Below, piece by piece: positions 35,362-44,889 of a stretch of DNA of 64,000 nucleotides. Source of the DNA: an uncultured Lachnospiraceae bacterium (GTDB lineage Bacteria; Bacillota; Clostridia; Lachnospirales; Lachnospiraceae). A program made the translations under genes and the position numbers. Numbering within the stretch: the stretch's first letter is position 1; each line of letters opens with the position of its first letter. A model generated the notes under the pieces. That model saw only the letters and a program-made list of their open reading frames with translations. It was not told the DNA's origin and did not search any database. The stretch lies in contig CANRJG010000006.1 of NCBI GenBank assembly GCA_947630875.1, positions 1-64,000 on the forward strand. Reading direction: 5' to 3'.

Positions 35362-35390
35362 TTGCAAGATATTTCCGATTGGTATATGAT
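35362..35390 (+). promoter_or_regulatory. Promoter of dapF-dapL
   Basis: TTGCAA (35362-35367), 17-base spacer, TATGAT (35385-35390); GAGG RBS and ATG follow at 35420. The AT-rich block just before it (35279-35292) may hold the divergent promoter of the VanZ gene, but no clear -35 is visible for that one. Confidence 0.7.
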
Positions 35391-35419
35391 AGAACATCAT
35401 ACGAAATGAGGCATGAACA

Positions 35420-36259
35420 ATGAAGCTCAAATTTACCAAAATGCATGGCTGCGGCAATGATTACATCTATATTGACTGTTTCCGGCAGACGGTTTCCGAT
35501 CCCGCCGGACTGTCGATGCGCCTTTCCGACCGGCATTTTTCCATCGGCGGCGACGGCATCGTGCTGATCTGCCCCTCTGATGTGGCTGATGTGCAGATGC
35601 GGATGTTTAACATCGACGGAAGCGAAGGCAATATGTGCGGCAACGCCATCCGCTGTATCGGAAAATACGCCTATGAACGGCTGGGCATTCAAAAAGAGAC
35701 CATCCGGGTAGACACCAAAAGCGGCGTCAAGGAACTGAAGCTTTCCGTAAAGGACAATCAGGTGGTTTCCGTCACCGTAGATATGGGCAAAGCCATCACC
35801 GATCCGGAAGAAATCCCGGTATTGCTGGAGGGGGACAGCGTCGTCAGCCGTCCGGTGGACATCGGGGGAAAGACATGGCCCATTACCTGTGTTTCCATGG
35901 GCAACCCCCACTGCGTTGTTTTCGTGGATTCGGTAGAGGATCTGCCTTTGTCCGACATCGGGCCGGTGTTTGAAAAAAATGCGCTGTTTCCGGAACAGGT
36001 CAATACGGAATTTATCCGGGTCATTGACGAAAAACATATCCAGATGCGCGTCTGGGAGCGGGGCAGCGGCGAAACCCTTGCCTGCGGCACCGGCGCCTGC
36101 GCGGCGGTCACAGCCTGTGTCTTAAACGGATTTGTCCCGGCGGACACCCCTGTGGAAGTACAGCTGACCGGCGGCACATTATCCATCGTTTATACAAAAG
36201 ACACCGTTTTTATGACCGGTCCCGCCGCCTTTGCCTTTGACGGCGAAGTTGCGGTCTGA
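35420..36259 (+). CDS. dapF: Diaminopimelate epimerase
   Basis: 279 residues. Converts LL- to meso-diaminopimelate for lysine and peptidoglycan. Contains FTKMHGCGNDYIYID, the first catalytic Cys in GSEGNMCGNAIRC and the second in GETLACGTGACA, plus MGNPHCVVF. Forms a two-gene operon with dapL, 32 bases downstream: together they give the short DapL route from tetrahydrodipicolinate to meso-DAP. Confidence 0.97.
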   Translation: MKLKFTKMHGCGNDYIYIDCFRQTVSDPAGLSMRLSDRHFSIGGDGIVLICPSDVADVQMRMFNIDGSEGNMCGNAIRCIGKYAYERLGIQKETIRVDTKSGVKELKLSVKDNQVVSVTVDMGKAITDPEEIPVLLEGDSVVSRPVDIGGKTWPITCVSMGNPHCVVFVDSVEDLPLSDIGPVFEKNALFPEQVNTEFIRVIDEKHIQMRVWERGSGETLACGTGACAAVTACVLNGFVPADTPVEVQLTGGTLSIVYTKDTVFMTGPAAFAFDGEVAV

Positions 36260-36291
36260 AGGGTCATTCACAGGATAACAGGAGGATTTTC

Positions 36292-37479
36292 ATGGCACAG
36301 ATTAACAAACATTATACTGAAATCAAGGAAAACTATCTGTTTTCCGACATTGCGAAGCGCACGGCTGCCTATACGGCAGCGCATCCGGAAGCGGACATCA
36401 TCCGCATGGGCATCGGCGACGTGACCCTGCCCCTGTGTGATGCCGTCATCCAGGCGCTGCATACTGCCGTCGATGAAATGAGCCGGCAGGAGAGCTTCCA
36501 CGGCTACGGCCCGGAGCAGGGCTATGGATTCTTAAAGGACGCCATCTGCGATTACTACGCAAAACGCAATATTTCCATTCTGGCGGATGAGGTCTTCATC
36601 TCTGACGGTGCGAAAAGCGATCTCGGCAATATTCTGGACATCTTTTCCACGGACAATACCGTGATGGTGACAGACCCCGTGTATCCGGTTTACGTGGATA
36701 CCAATATCATGGCCGGCCGTAAAATCATCTATGCGCCTGCCAGTGAAGCCAACGGCTTCCTGCCGATGCCGGATGAAAGCATCAACTGTGATCTGATTTA
36801 TCTCTGCTCTCCCAACAACCCCACCGGCGCCGCCTATACGGCCGCGCAGCTGCAGGTCTGGGTGGATTACGCAAAGAAGCACGACAGCGTCATTCTCTTT
36901 GACGCCGCCTATGAGGCGTTTATCACCGACGGGAAAGCGGCCAGAAGCATCTATGAAGTAAAAGGCGCCAAAGACTGCGCCATTGAATTCTGCTCCTTCT
37001 CCAAAACCGCAGGATTTACCGGCACCCGCTGCGGCTATACCATCGTCCCGCTGACGCTGGTGCGGGATCAGAAACCGCTGCAGCCCTTCTGGCTGCGCAG
37101 ACAGACCACCAAATTCAACGGCGTTCCCTATATCGTACAGAGAGCCGCGGCGGCGGTCTTCTCTGAGGAAGGCGCACGGCAGATCCGGGACAATCTGGAT
37201 TATTACCGGGAAAATGCCCGTACCATCACCGATACGCTGGACGAACTTGGCATATGGTACACCGGCGGCGTACATTCCCCTTACATCTGGCTGAAATGTC
37301 CGAACGGCATGGGTTCCTGGGAATTCTTCGATTTCCTGCTGGAAAAAGCAGGCGTGGTGGGCACGCCGGGGGAAGGCTTCGGCGAATGCGGCAAAGGCTA
37401 TTTCCGGCTGACTGCCTTTTCTTCTCATGAAAAAACAAAAGAAGCCATGGGACGGCTGAAAAACGTATTCCAAAAATAA
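36292..37479 (+). CDS. dapL: LL-diaminopimelate aminotransferase
   Basis: 395 residues, class I/II PLP aminotransferase. Starts INKHYTEIKENYLFSDIAKRT and has RMGIGDVTLPLCDAV, GYGPEQGYGFLK, the CSPNNPTGA loop, the PLP lysine in CSFSKTAGFTGTRCGY and a C-terminal GEGFGECGKGYFRLTAF with the substrate arginine. It makes LL-DAP directly from tetrahydrodipicolinate, bypassing DapC/D/E. A strong terminator follows. Confidence 0.97.
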   Translation: MAQINKHYTEIKENYLFSDIAKRTAAYTAAHPEADIIRMGIGDVTLPLCDAVIQALHTAVDEMSRQESFHGYGPEQGYGFLKDAICDYYAKRNISILADEVFISDGAKSDLGNILDIFSTDNTVMVTDPVYPVYVDTNIMAGRKIIYAPASEANGFLPMPDESINCDLIYLCSPNNPTGAAYTAAQLQVWVDYAKKHDSVILFDAAYEAFITDGKAARSIYEVKGAKDCAIEFCSFSKTAGFTGTRCGYTIVPLTLVRDQKPLQPFWLRRQTTKFNGVPYIVQRAAAAVFSEEGARQIRDNLDYYRENARTITDTLDELGIWYTGGVHSPYIWLKCPNGMGSWEFFDFLLEKAGVVGTPGEGFGECGKGYFRLTAFSSHEKTKEAMGRLKNVFQK

Positions 37480-37484
37480 ACCTG

Positions 37485-37517
37485 AAAAAGTCCATACCTG
37501 CGGGTATGGACTTTTTT
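37485..37517 (+). terminator. Terminator of dapF-dapL
   Basis: Stem gtccatacc (37490-37498) with ggtatggac (37503-37511), four-base loop, preceded by AAAAA and followed by TTTTTT. Six bases after the dapL stop; could act in both directions. Confidence 0.93.
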
Positions 37518-37568
37518 AGAGTTTCAGGCATATGATACTATAACGATCAAAGGATCAATGGTGCCGCC

Positions 37569-39272
37569 ATGCCGGAACGCAGCTGTCAGGAACAATTCTA
37601 TTCGGACGATTATTATGACTTCATCGCGGAGTCCGTCAATATTCTGGAATACAACGATATTACCTTTGACTATTCCTGTCTCCAGCGGATCAATGAACAG
37701 TACGACGTCATTGTGGTGCCCCGCAGCGTCAATCCGCCGCTTTCCCTCACCAACTACCCCTATACCGCCATTCCCAAATGCTACGGTCTGTCCGATACCC
37801 AGGCGCTGGAAGCCTCCGGTATCTATGCGATTCAGCGCTATCCCGGATTTGAACTGACCGGCCGGGACGTCCTCATCGGCTTTATCGATACGGGGATCGA
37901 CTATCGCCTGGACGCCTTTCGCACCGCCCTGGGTCAAAGCCGTATCAGCGCCATCTGGGATCAGACCATTCCGTCAGACGCGCCGCCTTTCGATCTGAAA
38001 TTCGGCACGGAATACACCCGGGAACAGATTGACGCGGCACTGGCCAGCGACGATCCCCTTTCTGTGGTGCCGAGTACAGACGAAAACGGCCACGGCACTG
38101 CCGTAGCCAGCGTCGCCGCCGGCAGTTTTCTGCCCGCGGCCGATTTCAGCGGCGCGGCCCCGGACTGCGATATCGCCGTCGTCAAGCTGAAAGAAGCAAA
38201 GCCGTACCTCAAAGATTTTTACTGTATATTTACCGACGCCCCCTGCTATCAGGAAAATGATATCATGGCGGGTATCAGCTATCTCAATGCCCTCGCCAAC
38301 CGGCTGCGCAAACCGCTGGTGATCTGCCTGGGTATCGAAACCAATATGGGGGATCACGATGCGGGGTCGCCCCTGGGGTCTCTGATGAATCAGATCGCAG
38401 GCGCCAGACTGCGCAGTCTGGTCATCGGCACCGGCAATGAAGCAAACAACGGGCACCACTATAAGGGACAGATTCTGACTGAGGAGAGCCATGACGACGT
38501 GGAAATCCGCGTCGATTCCATGACCCGGGGATTCACCGCCGAACTCTGGGGATCCACGCCGGATTTGTTCAGCATCGCGATTCTCTCCCCCACCGGGGAG
38601 GAACTGCCGCGGATTCCCGTTTCCAGAGGACAGATGGTTACCCACCGTTTTTTATTTGAACAGACCACCGTCTATATCGAATATCTGTTTTCTTCCATTA
38701 TCAGCGGCGCGGAACTGATTCAGATCCGGTTTCGGGATCTGGCCCCCGGCATCTGGACCATCCGGGTCTACATCAACAACCGTATCACCGGACAATATAA
38801 TATGTGGCTGCCCATCAAAGCCTTCATGGACGGAAACACCTATTTCCTCAATTCCACGCCGGATACCACACTTTCCAACCTGGCCTCCGTCGACCGGGCC
38901 ATCAGCACCGGAAGCTACGATTCCACCAACGGCAGCATCTCCATTCATTCCGGCAGAGGATATACCCGGCTCGGCCGGATCAAGCCGGAGCTGTGCAGTC
39001 CCGGCGTCAACGTATACGCCGCCGCCAGCAACGGACGATTTGCGCCCAGATCCGGCGGCAGCATCGCAGCTGCCATATGCGCAGGCGCCGCAGCGCTGAT
39101 TATCGAATGGGCCGCGACTCTGGGCAATGAACCCTTTATTGACGCAGCAACAGTCAAGTCGATTCTGATCCGCGGCACGAAAACAGACGATTTCCGTATC
39201 TATCCCAATCGGGAATGCGGCTATGGAACGCTGGATTTATTTCATTCCTTCGAAATCCTGCGGGTCTACTGA
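37569..39272 (+). CDS. Csp-like subtilisin (S8) protease
   Basis: 567 residues, no signal peptide. Catalytic triad visible: Asp107 in IGFIDTGID, His175 in DENGHGTAVAS and Ser498 in SGGSIAAAI (GGS where GTS is usual). The oxyanion region is GTGNEANNG. A beta-rich insert (about 300-440) lies between His and Ser, as in CspB-type proteases of Clostridia, which process the spore cortex hydrolase SleC in some species. No spore gene is near. ATG 37569 has only a weak RBS. Its 3' end overlaps the opposing RNase H gene by seven bases. Confidence 0.88.
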   Translation: MPERSCQEQFYSDDYYDFIAESVNILEYNDITFDYSCLQRINEQYDVIVVPRSVNPPLSLTNYPYTAIPKCYGLSDTQALEASGIYAIQRYPGFELTGRDVLIGFIDTGIDYRLDAFRTALGQSRISAIWDQTIPSDAPPFDLKFGTEYTREQIDAALASDDPLSVVPSTDENGHGTAVASVAAGSFLPAADFSGAAPDCDIAVVKLKEAKPYLKDFYCIFTDAPCYQENDIMAGISYLNALANRLRKPLVICLGIETNMGDHDAGSPLGSLMNQIAGARLRSLVIGTGNEANNGHHYKGQILTEESHDDVEIRVDSMTRGFTAELWGSTPDLFSIAILSPTGEELPRIPVSRGQMVTHRFLFEQTTVYIEYLFSSIISGAELIQIRFRDLAPGIWTIRVYINNRITGQYNMWLPIKAFMDGNTYFLNSTPDTTLSNLASVDRAISTGSYDSTNGSISIHSGRGYTRLGRIKPELCSPGVNVYAAASNGRFAPRSGGSIAAAICAGAAALIIEWAATLGNEPFIDAATVKSILIRGTKTDDFRIYPNRECGYGTLDLFHSFEILRVY

Positions 39273-39895
39273 CGGATATCTGGAATGCCGTTGCCGTGAA
39301 TCAGCGCATCCTTTGCCAGCGCATCCGCCGCGTCATTATAATGGTCGTTGGTATGAGCCGCCACCTTGCGGAAACGGATCTGAATTTTCCCGGACATATT
39401 CCGCATATAAGCGGCATACTGTGCGGTCAGCGCCGTTTTCGTCTTCCATGCGCTGCTGACCCATTTTTCAATGCCTTCGTAATCATAGCGAAGCTCTATC
39501 TGCGCGTATCCCTTACGGAGGGCCCATCGTACCGCAAACATAGCGCCCAGCATTTCTCCCGCCACATTGCGCAGCTGCAGCGACTGGGGATTGTCGCCGT
39601 TTCCCGAAAAGCGCTCGGTGCCCTCCGCCGTAATCAGTACGCAGCCAAAGGCATATTTCTGCACAGCCCCGCTGTAGCTTCCGTCCACATATGCAATCAC
39701 CGTATCTGCCGGCGGCAGGATCTGCGCCGCCCCGTCCTCTTCTCCGGCAAGGAACCGCTCCGCTGCCGCATACTCTGAAAAACCTTTATACTGCACGCCT
39801 TTCTGCCCTGTAATTGCGGCTTTGCAGGCATCCCAGCTTTCAAAAATCTGCTGTAAATGTTCTCCCCGCACAGCATAATACTTTTTCTTTGCCAT
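39266..39895 (-). CDS. rnhA: Ribonuclease H1 with N-terminal viroplasmin-type domain
   Basis: 209 residues. Residues 1-50 (KKYYAVRGEHLQQIFESWDACKAA, VQYKGFSEYAAAERF) form the RNA/DNA-hybrid-binding caulimovirus-type domain of RNase H1. The catalytic domain has Asp in AYVDGSYSG, Glu in NVAGEMLGA, Asp in RYDYEGIEKW and Asp in HYNDAADALAKDA. Removes RNA from RNA-DNA hybrids. Starts one base after the ppi stop. Confidence 0.95.
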   Translation of the reverse strand: MAKKKYYAVRGEHLQQIFESWDACKAAITGQKGVQYKGFSEYAAAERFLAGEEDGAAQILPPADTVIAYVDGSYSGAVQKYAFGCVLITAEGTERFSGNGDNPQSLQLRNVAGEMLGAMFAVRWALRKGYAQIELRYDYEGIEKWVSSAWKTKTALTAQYAAYMRNMSGKIQIRFRKVAAHTNDHYNDAADALAKDALIHGNGIPDIRQ

Positions 39896-39896
39896 C

Positions 39897-40418
39897 TCAG
39901 ACTTTCACCGGCTGCGGATAAGTCAGGCCAAAAGTTTCCACTGTCACCGATTTCATAATCTGCGGATCCAGCGGAGAATCCTGATAATTTGTGGGAACAC
40001 AGGCAATATGATTGACCACGTCCATGCCTTCAATTACCTTTCCGAAGGCCGCATAGGCGCCGTCCACATGGGGCGAAGCCTTATGCATGATAAAGAACTG
40101 ACTGCCGGCGCTGTCCGGATCCGCGGCCCGGGCCATGGAAATCACGCCTTCCGTATGTTTTAAATCATTGCGGAAACCGTTCTGGGTAAATTCGCCCCGG
40201 ATCCCGTATCCGGGTCCCCCTGTGCCGGTACCCAGCGGGCAGCCGCCCTGAATCATAAAATCACGGATCACTCTGTGAAATTTCAGTCCGTTATAAAATC
40301 CGCTGTCTGCCAGCGAAATGAAATTTGCCACCGTATTCGGGGCAATCAGCGGATACAGTTCTATTTTGATTTCGGAACCGTTCTCCATGGTAATGGTAGC
40401 GACAGGATTTTGTGCCAT
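39897..40418 (-). CDS. Cyclophilin-type peptidyl-prolyl isomerase
   Basis: 173 residues, cytoplasmic (no signal). Motifs [28 protein letters not shown] with the catalytic Arg, [28 protein letters not shown] and [17 protein letters not shown]. Catalyses cis-trans proline isomerisation in folding. RBS AAGGAGG lies directly upstream of the ATG. Confidence 0.96.
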   Translation of the reverse strand: MAQNPVATITMENGSEIKIELYPLIAPNTVANFISLADSGFYNGLKFHRVIRDFMIQGGCPLGTGTGGPGYGIRGEFTQNGFRNDLKHTEGVISMARAADPDSAGSQFFIMHKASPHVDGAYAAFGKVIEGMDVVNHIACVPTNYQDSPLDPQIMKSVTVETFGLTYPQPVKV

Positions 40419-40590
40419 TTTTATAACCTCCTTGTAGCGGCGCTTGGGGGAATATCAGATTTATTCCGCAGTTTCGCCGTTTTTCTCATTTTATTTACAA
40501 TATTTTCCATATTTCGACATGTATAATAGAATCATGGAATCAAGGTTAAATTTTATTTTTTCCAAAAATTATACTGCAAAGGCCGAAACC

Positions 40591-40908
40591 ATGAATGAAA
40601 AGAATTTTTCCTACAGACTGACGACGCTTCGCATGCAGAAAAATGTATCTGCACGTGAAATGAGCCTTGCCATCGGACAGAATCCCGGCTATATCAACAA
40701 CATTGAAAACGGAAAAGCGCTTCCGTCCATGAGCAGTTTTTTCCTGATTTGCGAGTATCTGGAAATCACACCAAAGGAATTCTTTGAATTCGAAAACAAA
40801 GCGCCGCACAAACTGGATCTTTTGATTACTTATCTAAAGGACCTCTCGGACATCCAGATGGACAGCCTGCTGAACATCGCAAAAGAGCTGTCCCGGAAAG
40901 AGCACTGA
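40591..40908 (+). CDS. XRE-family HTH regulator
   Basis: 105 residues. HTH_3 domain in residues 8-62 (FSYRLTTLRMQKNVSAREMSLAIGQNPGYINNIENGKALPSMSSFFLICEYLEI), then a helical C-terminus (LLITYLKDLSDIQMDSLLNIAKEL). ATG 40591 has AAAGG eight bases upstream. Divergent from ppi and converging on clpX, with only eight bases between stops. A TATAAT at about 40522-40527 may be its -10, giving a leader of roughly 60 bases. Target unknown. Confidence 0.85.
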   Translation: MNEKNFSYRLTTLRMQKNVSAREMSLAIGQNPGYINNIENGKALPSMSSFFLICEYLEITPKEFFEFENKAPHKLDLLITYLKDLSDIQMDSLLNIAKELSRKEH

Positions 40909-40916
40909 CGTTTTTC

Positions 40917-42338
40917 TCAGCAGCCCCGGGGAATAATCCTGCAGTTTCCGGTTCCGTTGATATAATCCGCAGTAATGACGACGGTTCCGATATTATCATC
41001 TTTCGGTATCTCATACATAATATCCAGCATAAACGCTTCAATCACGGAACGAAGCCCTCTGGCTCCCATCTCTTTTTGAATCGCCTTCTTTGCTATGGCC
41101 GCATATGCGTCATCATCAAACAGCAATCGCACCTCATCTAACTCCAGCAATTTCTGATACTGTTTCAAAATCGCATTTTTCGGTTCCCGCAATACCCGGA
41201 CCAGCATCTCCTCATCCAGCGGATCCAGTGAAAATACCACCGGCAATCTGCCCAGAAACTCCGGAATCATCCCGAATTTTCTCAAATCCTCCGCGGTCAC
41301 CTGCCGCAGCAGGTTTTTCTTCTCAAACTGATCCTTTAACTCCGCCTGAAATCCGATGGAGGTTTTCTGCATCAGCCGCTCCTTGATAATCTCTTCCAGC
41401 TGGGGAAACGCACCGCCGCAGATAAAGAGAATATTCTGGGTGTTGACCGTAGCTAAGGGCACCATGGCATTTTTGCTGTTGGCGCCTACCGGCACTTCGA
41501 TTTCAGCACCCTCCAGCAGCTTCAGCATTCCCTGCTGCACCGACTCTCCGCTGACATCCCTGTGGGACGTGGTGGTCTTTCTGGCAATCTTATCGATCTC
41601 ATCGATAAATACAATGCCATGCTCCGCTTTCTCCACATCGTTGTCCGCCGAAGCCAGCAGTTTGGTAATGACACTTTCAATATCATCACCGATATAGCCT
41701 GCCTCGGTGAGAGAGGTGGCGTCCGCAATCGCCAGCGGCACATCCAGCAGCTTCGCCAGGGTTTTCACCATATAGGTTTTGCCGCTGCCGGTGGGTCCCA
41801 CCATCAGCATATTGGATTTTTCGATTTCCACATCGTCCTGAGGCGCCGTGTACACCCGTTTGTAATGGTTGTATACCGCAACCGACATAATCTTTTTGGC
41901 CTGCTCCTGCCCCACCACGTATTCATCCAGCATGGCTTTGATCTTATGGGGTGCAGGCAGATTTTTTCTGCGCTCCGCAAAAGTCGTCGGCGGCTGGGGT
42001 TCTTTTTCCGCTTCCTTTTTCTTCGGCCGGTTTTTCTGCTGAATATCCATTCCCGGTCCCACAAACTGAATCATGCCGATATTCGGAAGCTTGCTGAGAA
42101 TCGAATTGAAATCGATCTGTCCGTTCAAAATCGGATCCACCGTCTTTTTGATGCAGTCCGTACAGATACTTTCTCCGTTGGGCATGTCCAGCATATCGGG
42201 CACTCTGCTTTCGCTTCTGTGACAGATGCAGCAGACCCGCTCATAAGGATCGTTCTTTTTTTCGTCTCTCTGACTGTCCCTGGGTTCCTGTTCCATGATT
42301 TCTTCTTTTTGATTATCCTGATGATTGTCTTTGTCCAT
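40917..42338 (-). CDS. clpX: ClpX-type AAA+ unfoldase, atypical N-terminus
   Basis: 473 residues, longer than the usual 410-430. A charged lead of 35 residues, then a zinc site CCIC/CTDC whose spacer differs from standard ClpX, a linker, and a ClpX AAA+ core: GPTGSGKTYMVKTLA, TEAGYIGDDIESV, GIVFIDEIDKIA, GESVQQGMLKLLEG, FICGGAF, the ClpP loop IGF in KTSIGFQAEL and sensor-2 GARGLRSVIE. The absence of clpP, tig and lon nearby suggests it may be a second ClpX; whether the main clpX is elsewhere cannot be seen. Last of the ftsE-ftsX-M23-ctpA-clpX run. Confidence 0.9.
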   Translation of the reverse strand: MDKDNHQDNQKEEIMEQEPRDSQRDEKKNDPYERVCCICHRSESRVPDMLDMPNGESICTDCIKKTVDPILNGQIDFNSILSKLPNIGMIQFVGPGMDIQQKNRPKKKEAEKEPQPPTTFAERRKNLPAPHKIKAMLDEYVVGQEQAKKIMSVAVYNHYKRVYTAPQDDVEIEKSNMLMVGPTGSGKTYMVKTLAKLLDVPLAIADATSLTEAGYIGDDIESVITKLLASADNDVEKAEHGIVFIDEIDKIARKTTTSHRDVSGESVQQGMLKLLEGAEIEVPVGANSKNAMVPLATVNTQNILFICGGAFPQLEEIIKERLMQKTSIGFQAELKDQFEKKNLLRQVTAEDLRKFGMIPEFLGRLPVVFSLDPLDEEMLVRVLREPKNAILKQYQKLLELDEVRLLFDDDAYAAIAKKAIQKEMGARGLRSVIEAFMLDIMYEIPKDDNIGTVVITADYINGTGNCRIIPRGC

Positions 42339-42359
42339 AACTCTCCATCCCGTTTTGCT

Positions 42360-43565
42360 TTATCTGGCAGTTTCTTTGATCTGACGGACCGCCGCCTGCA
42401 GCTGCGTGTCCTGTTCATACGGCACTTCGGACAGATACCGCACCGCTTCGTCCTGTTCCACCTTCACATCCGGCGTAATCCCTTTGCCGTTGATATCCTG
42501 TCCGGCCGGTGTAAAATATTTGCTGACCGTCACCTTCACCGAGGTTCCGTCCTGCAAATCGATGACCTGCTGCACGACGCCCTTGCCATAGGTTGTAGCG
42601 CCCAGAATCGTTCCGGTTCCGTGATCCTGTACCGCCCCCGCAAAAATTTCAGAAGCGGAAGCGCTGTATTCATTGACAAGCACCACCAGCGGTTTGCTGC
42701 AGAGAGAAGAAGTCTCCGCATACAATTTCTCCTGGTGTCCATACTTGTCTTCCGTATATACGATCATCCCGTCATCCGGCACGAAATGTCCCAGCAGCTC
42801 TCTGACCACCGAAAGCAGCCCGCCGGGATTGTTCCGAAGATCCACAATCAGGCCGTCCACATTCTGATCCATCAGCGTGCTGTAAGCCTTGTTGAACTGG
42901 CTGACCGAAGTTTCATCAAATTCCGTCAGCAGAATATAGCCGATATTGTCTTTCAGCACTTCATATTCCACCGTCGGAATTTCAATCTCCTGGCGCGTAA
43001 TCGTAATATGCAGCGGTTCGGGTTCGCTCTCGCGATATACCGTCAGCGTAACCTTTGTCCCTTCTTCTCCTTTAATCAGCGCCACTGCAGAGCTGATATC
43101 CATGCCGGTGATATCGGTACCGTCTACTTCCGTGATGATATCATAAGGCTGCAGCCCGCTGTCCGCCGCCCCGGACCCTTCAAAGCATTTGGATACCGTA
43201 AGCACATTCGTCTCCGCATTCTGCATCAGCTGCGCGCCAATGCCGTAATAGGTGCCCTTCATATTCTGATTGACATCCGCCGTTTCTTCTTTTGTATAAT
43301 ATACGGAATACGGATCGTTCAGGGCGCTTATAAAGCCTTTGTATACACCATCTTCCAGCTGGCCGTCTTCCAGATCCGCTTCATTGAGATAAAACCGGCT
43401 GACAATGCGCTGCAGATCCCCCAGTTTTTTTTCTACATTTTCTGAAATTTTCGCACTGCTGTTGGAATATCCTCTGACTGCCACGATCCCGGTCCTGACG
43501 GTCAGAACCAGCAATACAGCCAGAACACCCACTGCCATTCCGGAAAAAAAGGATTTTTTGTTCAT
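42360..43565 (-). CDS. C-terminal processing protease (S41)
   Basis: 401 residues. N-terminal signal-anchor (GMAVGVLAVLLVLTV), peptidase S41 lead domain, PDZ domain (YYGIGAQLMQN, DSGLQPYDIITEVDGTDITGM), and catalytic core with the Ser in EYSASASEIFAGA and the Lys in GATTYGKGVVQ. Acts outside the membrane. In other Firmicutes CtpA-type proteases cut wall hydrolases and sporulation proteins. RBS AGGAGG. It follows the M23 peptidase gene across a terminator, so it is partly uncoupled from ftsEX. Confidence 0.93.
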   Translation of the reverse strand: MNKKSFFSGMAVGVLAVLLVLTVRTGIVAVRGYSNSSAKISENVEKKLGDLQRIVSRFYLNEADLEDGQLEDGVYKGFISALNDPYSVYYTKEETADVNQNMKGTYYGIGAQLMQNAETNVLTVSKCFEGSGAADSGLQPYDIITEVDGTDITGMDISSAVALIKGEEGTKVTLTVYRESEPEPLHITITRQEIEIPTVEYEVLKDNIGYILLTEFDETSVSQFNKAYSTLMDQNVDGLIVDLRNNPGGLLSVVRELLGHFVPDDGMIVYTEDKYGHQEKLYAETSSLCSKPLVVLVNEYSASASEIFAGAVQDHGTGTILGATTYGKGVVQQVIDLQDGTSVKVTVSKYFTPAGQDINGKGITPDVKVEQDEAVRYLSEVPYEQDTQLQAAVRQIKETAR

Positions 43566-43579
43566 GTGCCTTCCTCCTG

Positions 43580-43613
43580 AAAAATTCGGGCAGACCGTTT
43601 CAGCCTGCCCGAA
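43580..43613 (-). terminator. Terminator after the M23 peptidase gene
   Basis: Stem ttcgggcag (43585-43593) with ctgcccgaa (43605-43613), eleven-base loop; TTTTT follows on the minus strand. It lies 15 bases after the stop codon and just before the ctpA RBS, so ctpA is reached by read-through or has a promoter inside. Confidence 0.88.
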
Positions 43614-43628
43614 ATGACTTTCAACATT

Positions 43629-44828
43629 TTAGAGATAATCCCACGGATTCACATAGGAGCCGTTCACTCTGACTGAAAAATGCAGATGCGGCCCGGTCGA
43701 ATCCCCTGTGGAACCCACAAGGGCGATCTGCTGTCCTGCGGATACACTCTGTCCTGTAGAAACCATCAGTGCCGACGCGTGCATATATACTGTTACGATT
43801 CCGTTTCCATGCGCGATCATCACATAGTTTCCCATGGAATTGCTGTAGCCAGCGGAAGCCACCGTTCCGCCGCCCGCCGCAATGATCGACGAACCCATGC
43901 CTGCGGCAATATCGATCCCGCTGTGGAAAGAATATCCTTTGTAATACCGGTATCCGTAGTCGTCGGTAATATAGTGGCTGGCGGGACAGGGCCAGATAAA
44001 TCCGCCCGAAGAGGAACCGCCCTGGCTCTCTCCGCCGCCGGCAGATGTATTCGTTCCTGCTGACGCCGGCCCATTGACAACGGATGCGGCCTGCTTTTCC
44101 AGCGCGGCGATCTGATTGTTCCTTTCATCGATTTTTTCCTGATAGTCTTCCTTTTCTCCCTCCAGAATGGCAATATCCTTTTCATACCGCGCCACCTGGG
44201 CGTTTTTATCCGCCAGCATGGTTTCGATTTCCGCGGATTGCTGCTTCGCGTCCGCCACCAGGCCGGTCAGTTCCGTCCGATCCTTTTCCAGCAGCGCCTT
44301 GTTGTCCGCAATCTGCTGCTTTGTTTCCTGATAGCTGGTCAGCATCTTCCTGTCGTAGAGAGAGATCTCTGTAATATATGTAACGTTATTAATAAAATCA
44401 ACCAGATTTTTGGATGTCAGCAAAATTTCCAGATACGACTGATCTCCCACCTCGTACATGTACTGAATGCGCAGCTTCATATTGTCGTACTGCTTGTTTT
44501 CCTTCTCTGTCGCAGCCTCCAGCTGCACCTGGGCCTCGTCGATTTCAGCCTCCAGCGTTTCCTGCCGGTTCATCAGCGAATTATACTTTAAGACCGCCTC
44601 GGAAAGCTGATTGTCCAGTTCCCGGACTGTGTCTTCCATTTCCTGCTTCTTCTTCTGTACATCGCTGATGGCGTTCTGCGTCGCGCTGTACTTATCTTTC
44701 AGCCTTTTGATTTCCTGCTGCTTACTGTTGATCTGATTCTGTATGGAAGCCTGCGGACGATACCCCGCCGGCAGCGCCAGCATGCTGATCATCAGCAGAA
44801 AAGCCAGCGCTCTGCTCTTTTTTTTCAT
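43629..44828 (-). CDS. Secreted coiled-coil M23 peptidase (PcsB/EnvC-like)
   Basis: 399 residues. Signal peptide (KKKSRALAFLLMISMLALPAG), a long coiled coil (about 28-245, SKQQEIKRLKDKYSATQNAISDVQKKKQ and on), a Gly/Ser-rich linker (GTNTSAGGGESQGGSSSGG) and a C-terminal LytM domain with zinc ligands in HSGIDIAAG and GPHLHFSV. This layout is that of wall hydrolases or activators driven by FtsEX at the division septum. Next to ftsX and ftsE, as expected for such a partner. Confidence 0.93.
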   Translation of the reverse strand: MKKKSRALAFLLMISMLALPAGYRPQASIQNQINSKQQEIKRLKDKYSATQNAISDVQKKKQEMEDTVRELDNQLSEAVLKYNSLMNRQETLEAEIDEAQVQLEAATEKENKQYDNMKLRIQYMYEVGDQSYLEILLTSKNLVDFINNVTYITEISLYDRKMLTSYQETKQQIADNKALLEKDRTELTGLVADAKQQSAEIETMLADKNAQVARYEKDIAILEGEKEDYQEKIDERNNQIAALEKQAASVVNGPASAGTNTSAGGGESQGGSSSGGFIWPCPASHYITDDYGYRYYKGYSFHSGIDIAAGMGSSIIAAGGGTVASAGYSNSMGNYVMIAHGNGIVTVYMHASALMVSTGQSVSAGQQIALVGSTGDSTGPHLHFSVRVNGSYVNPWDYL

Positions 44829-44889
44829 ACAAATACTCCCCTCGCAAACCGCATCCTGTCACAAAAAGGTGCAAAGCGGTTTCTTTTTC

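Noticed and set aside
37569..39272. Loss of the catalytic serine in the Csp-like subtilase
   Set aside because: The motif is SGGSIA rather than SGTSxA, but the serine itself (residue 498) is present, so it is not a pseudoprotease by this criterion.
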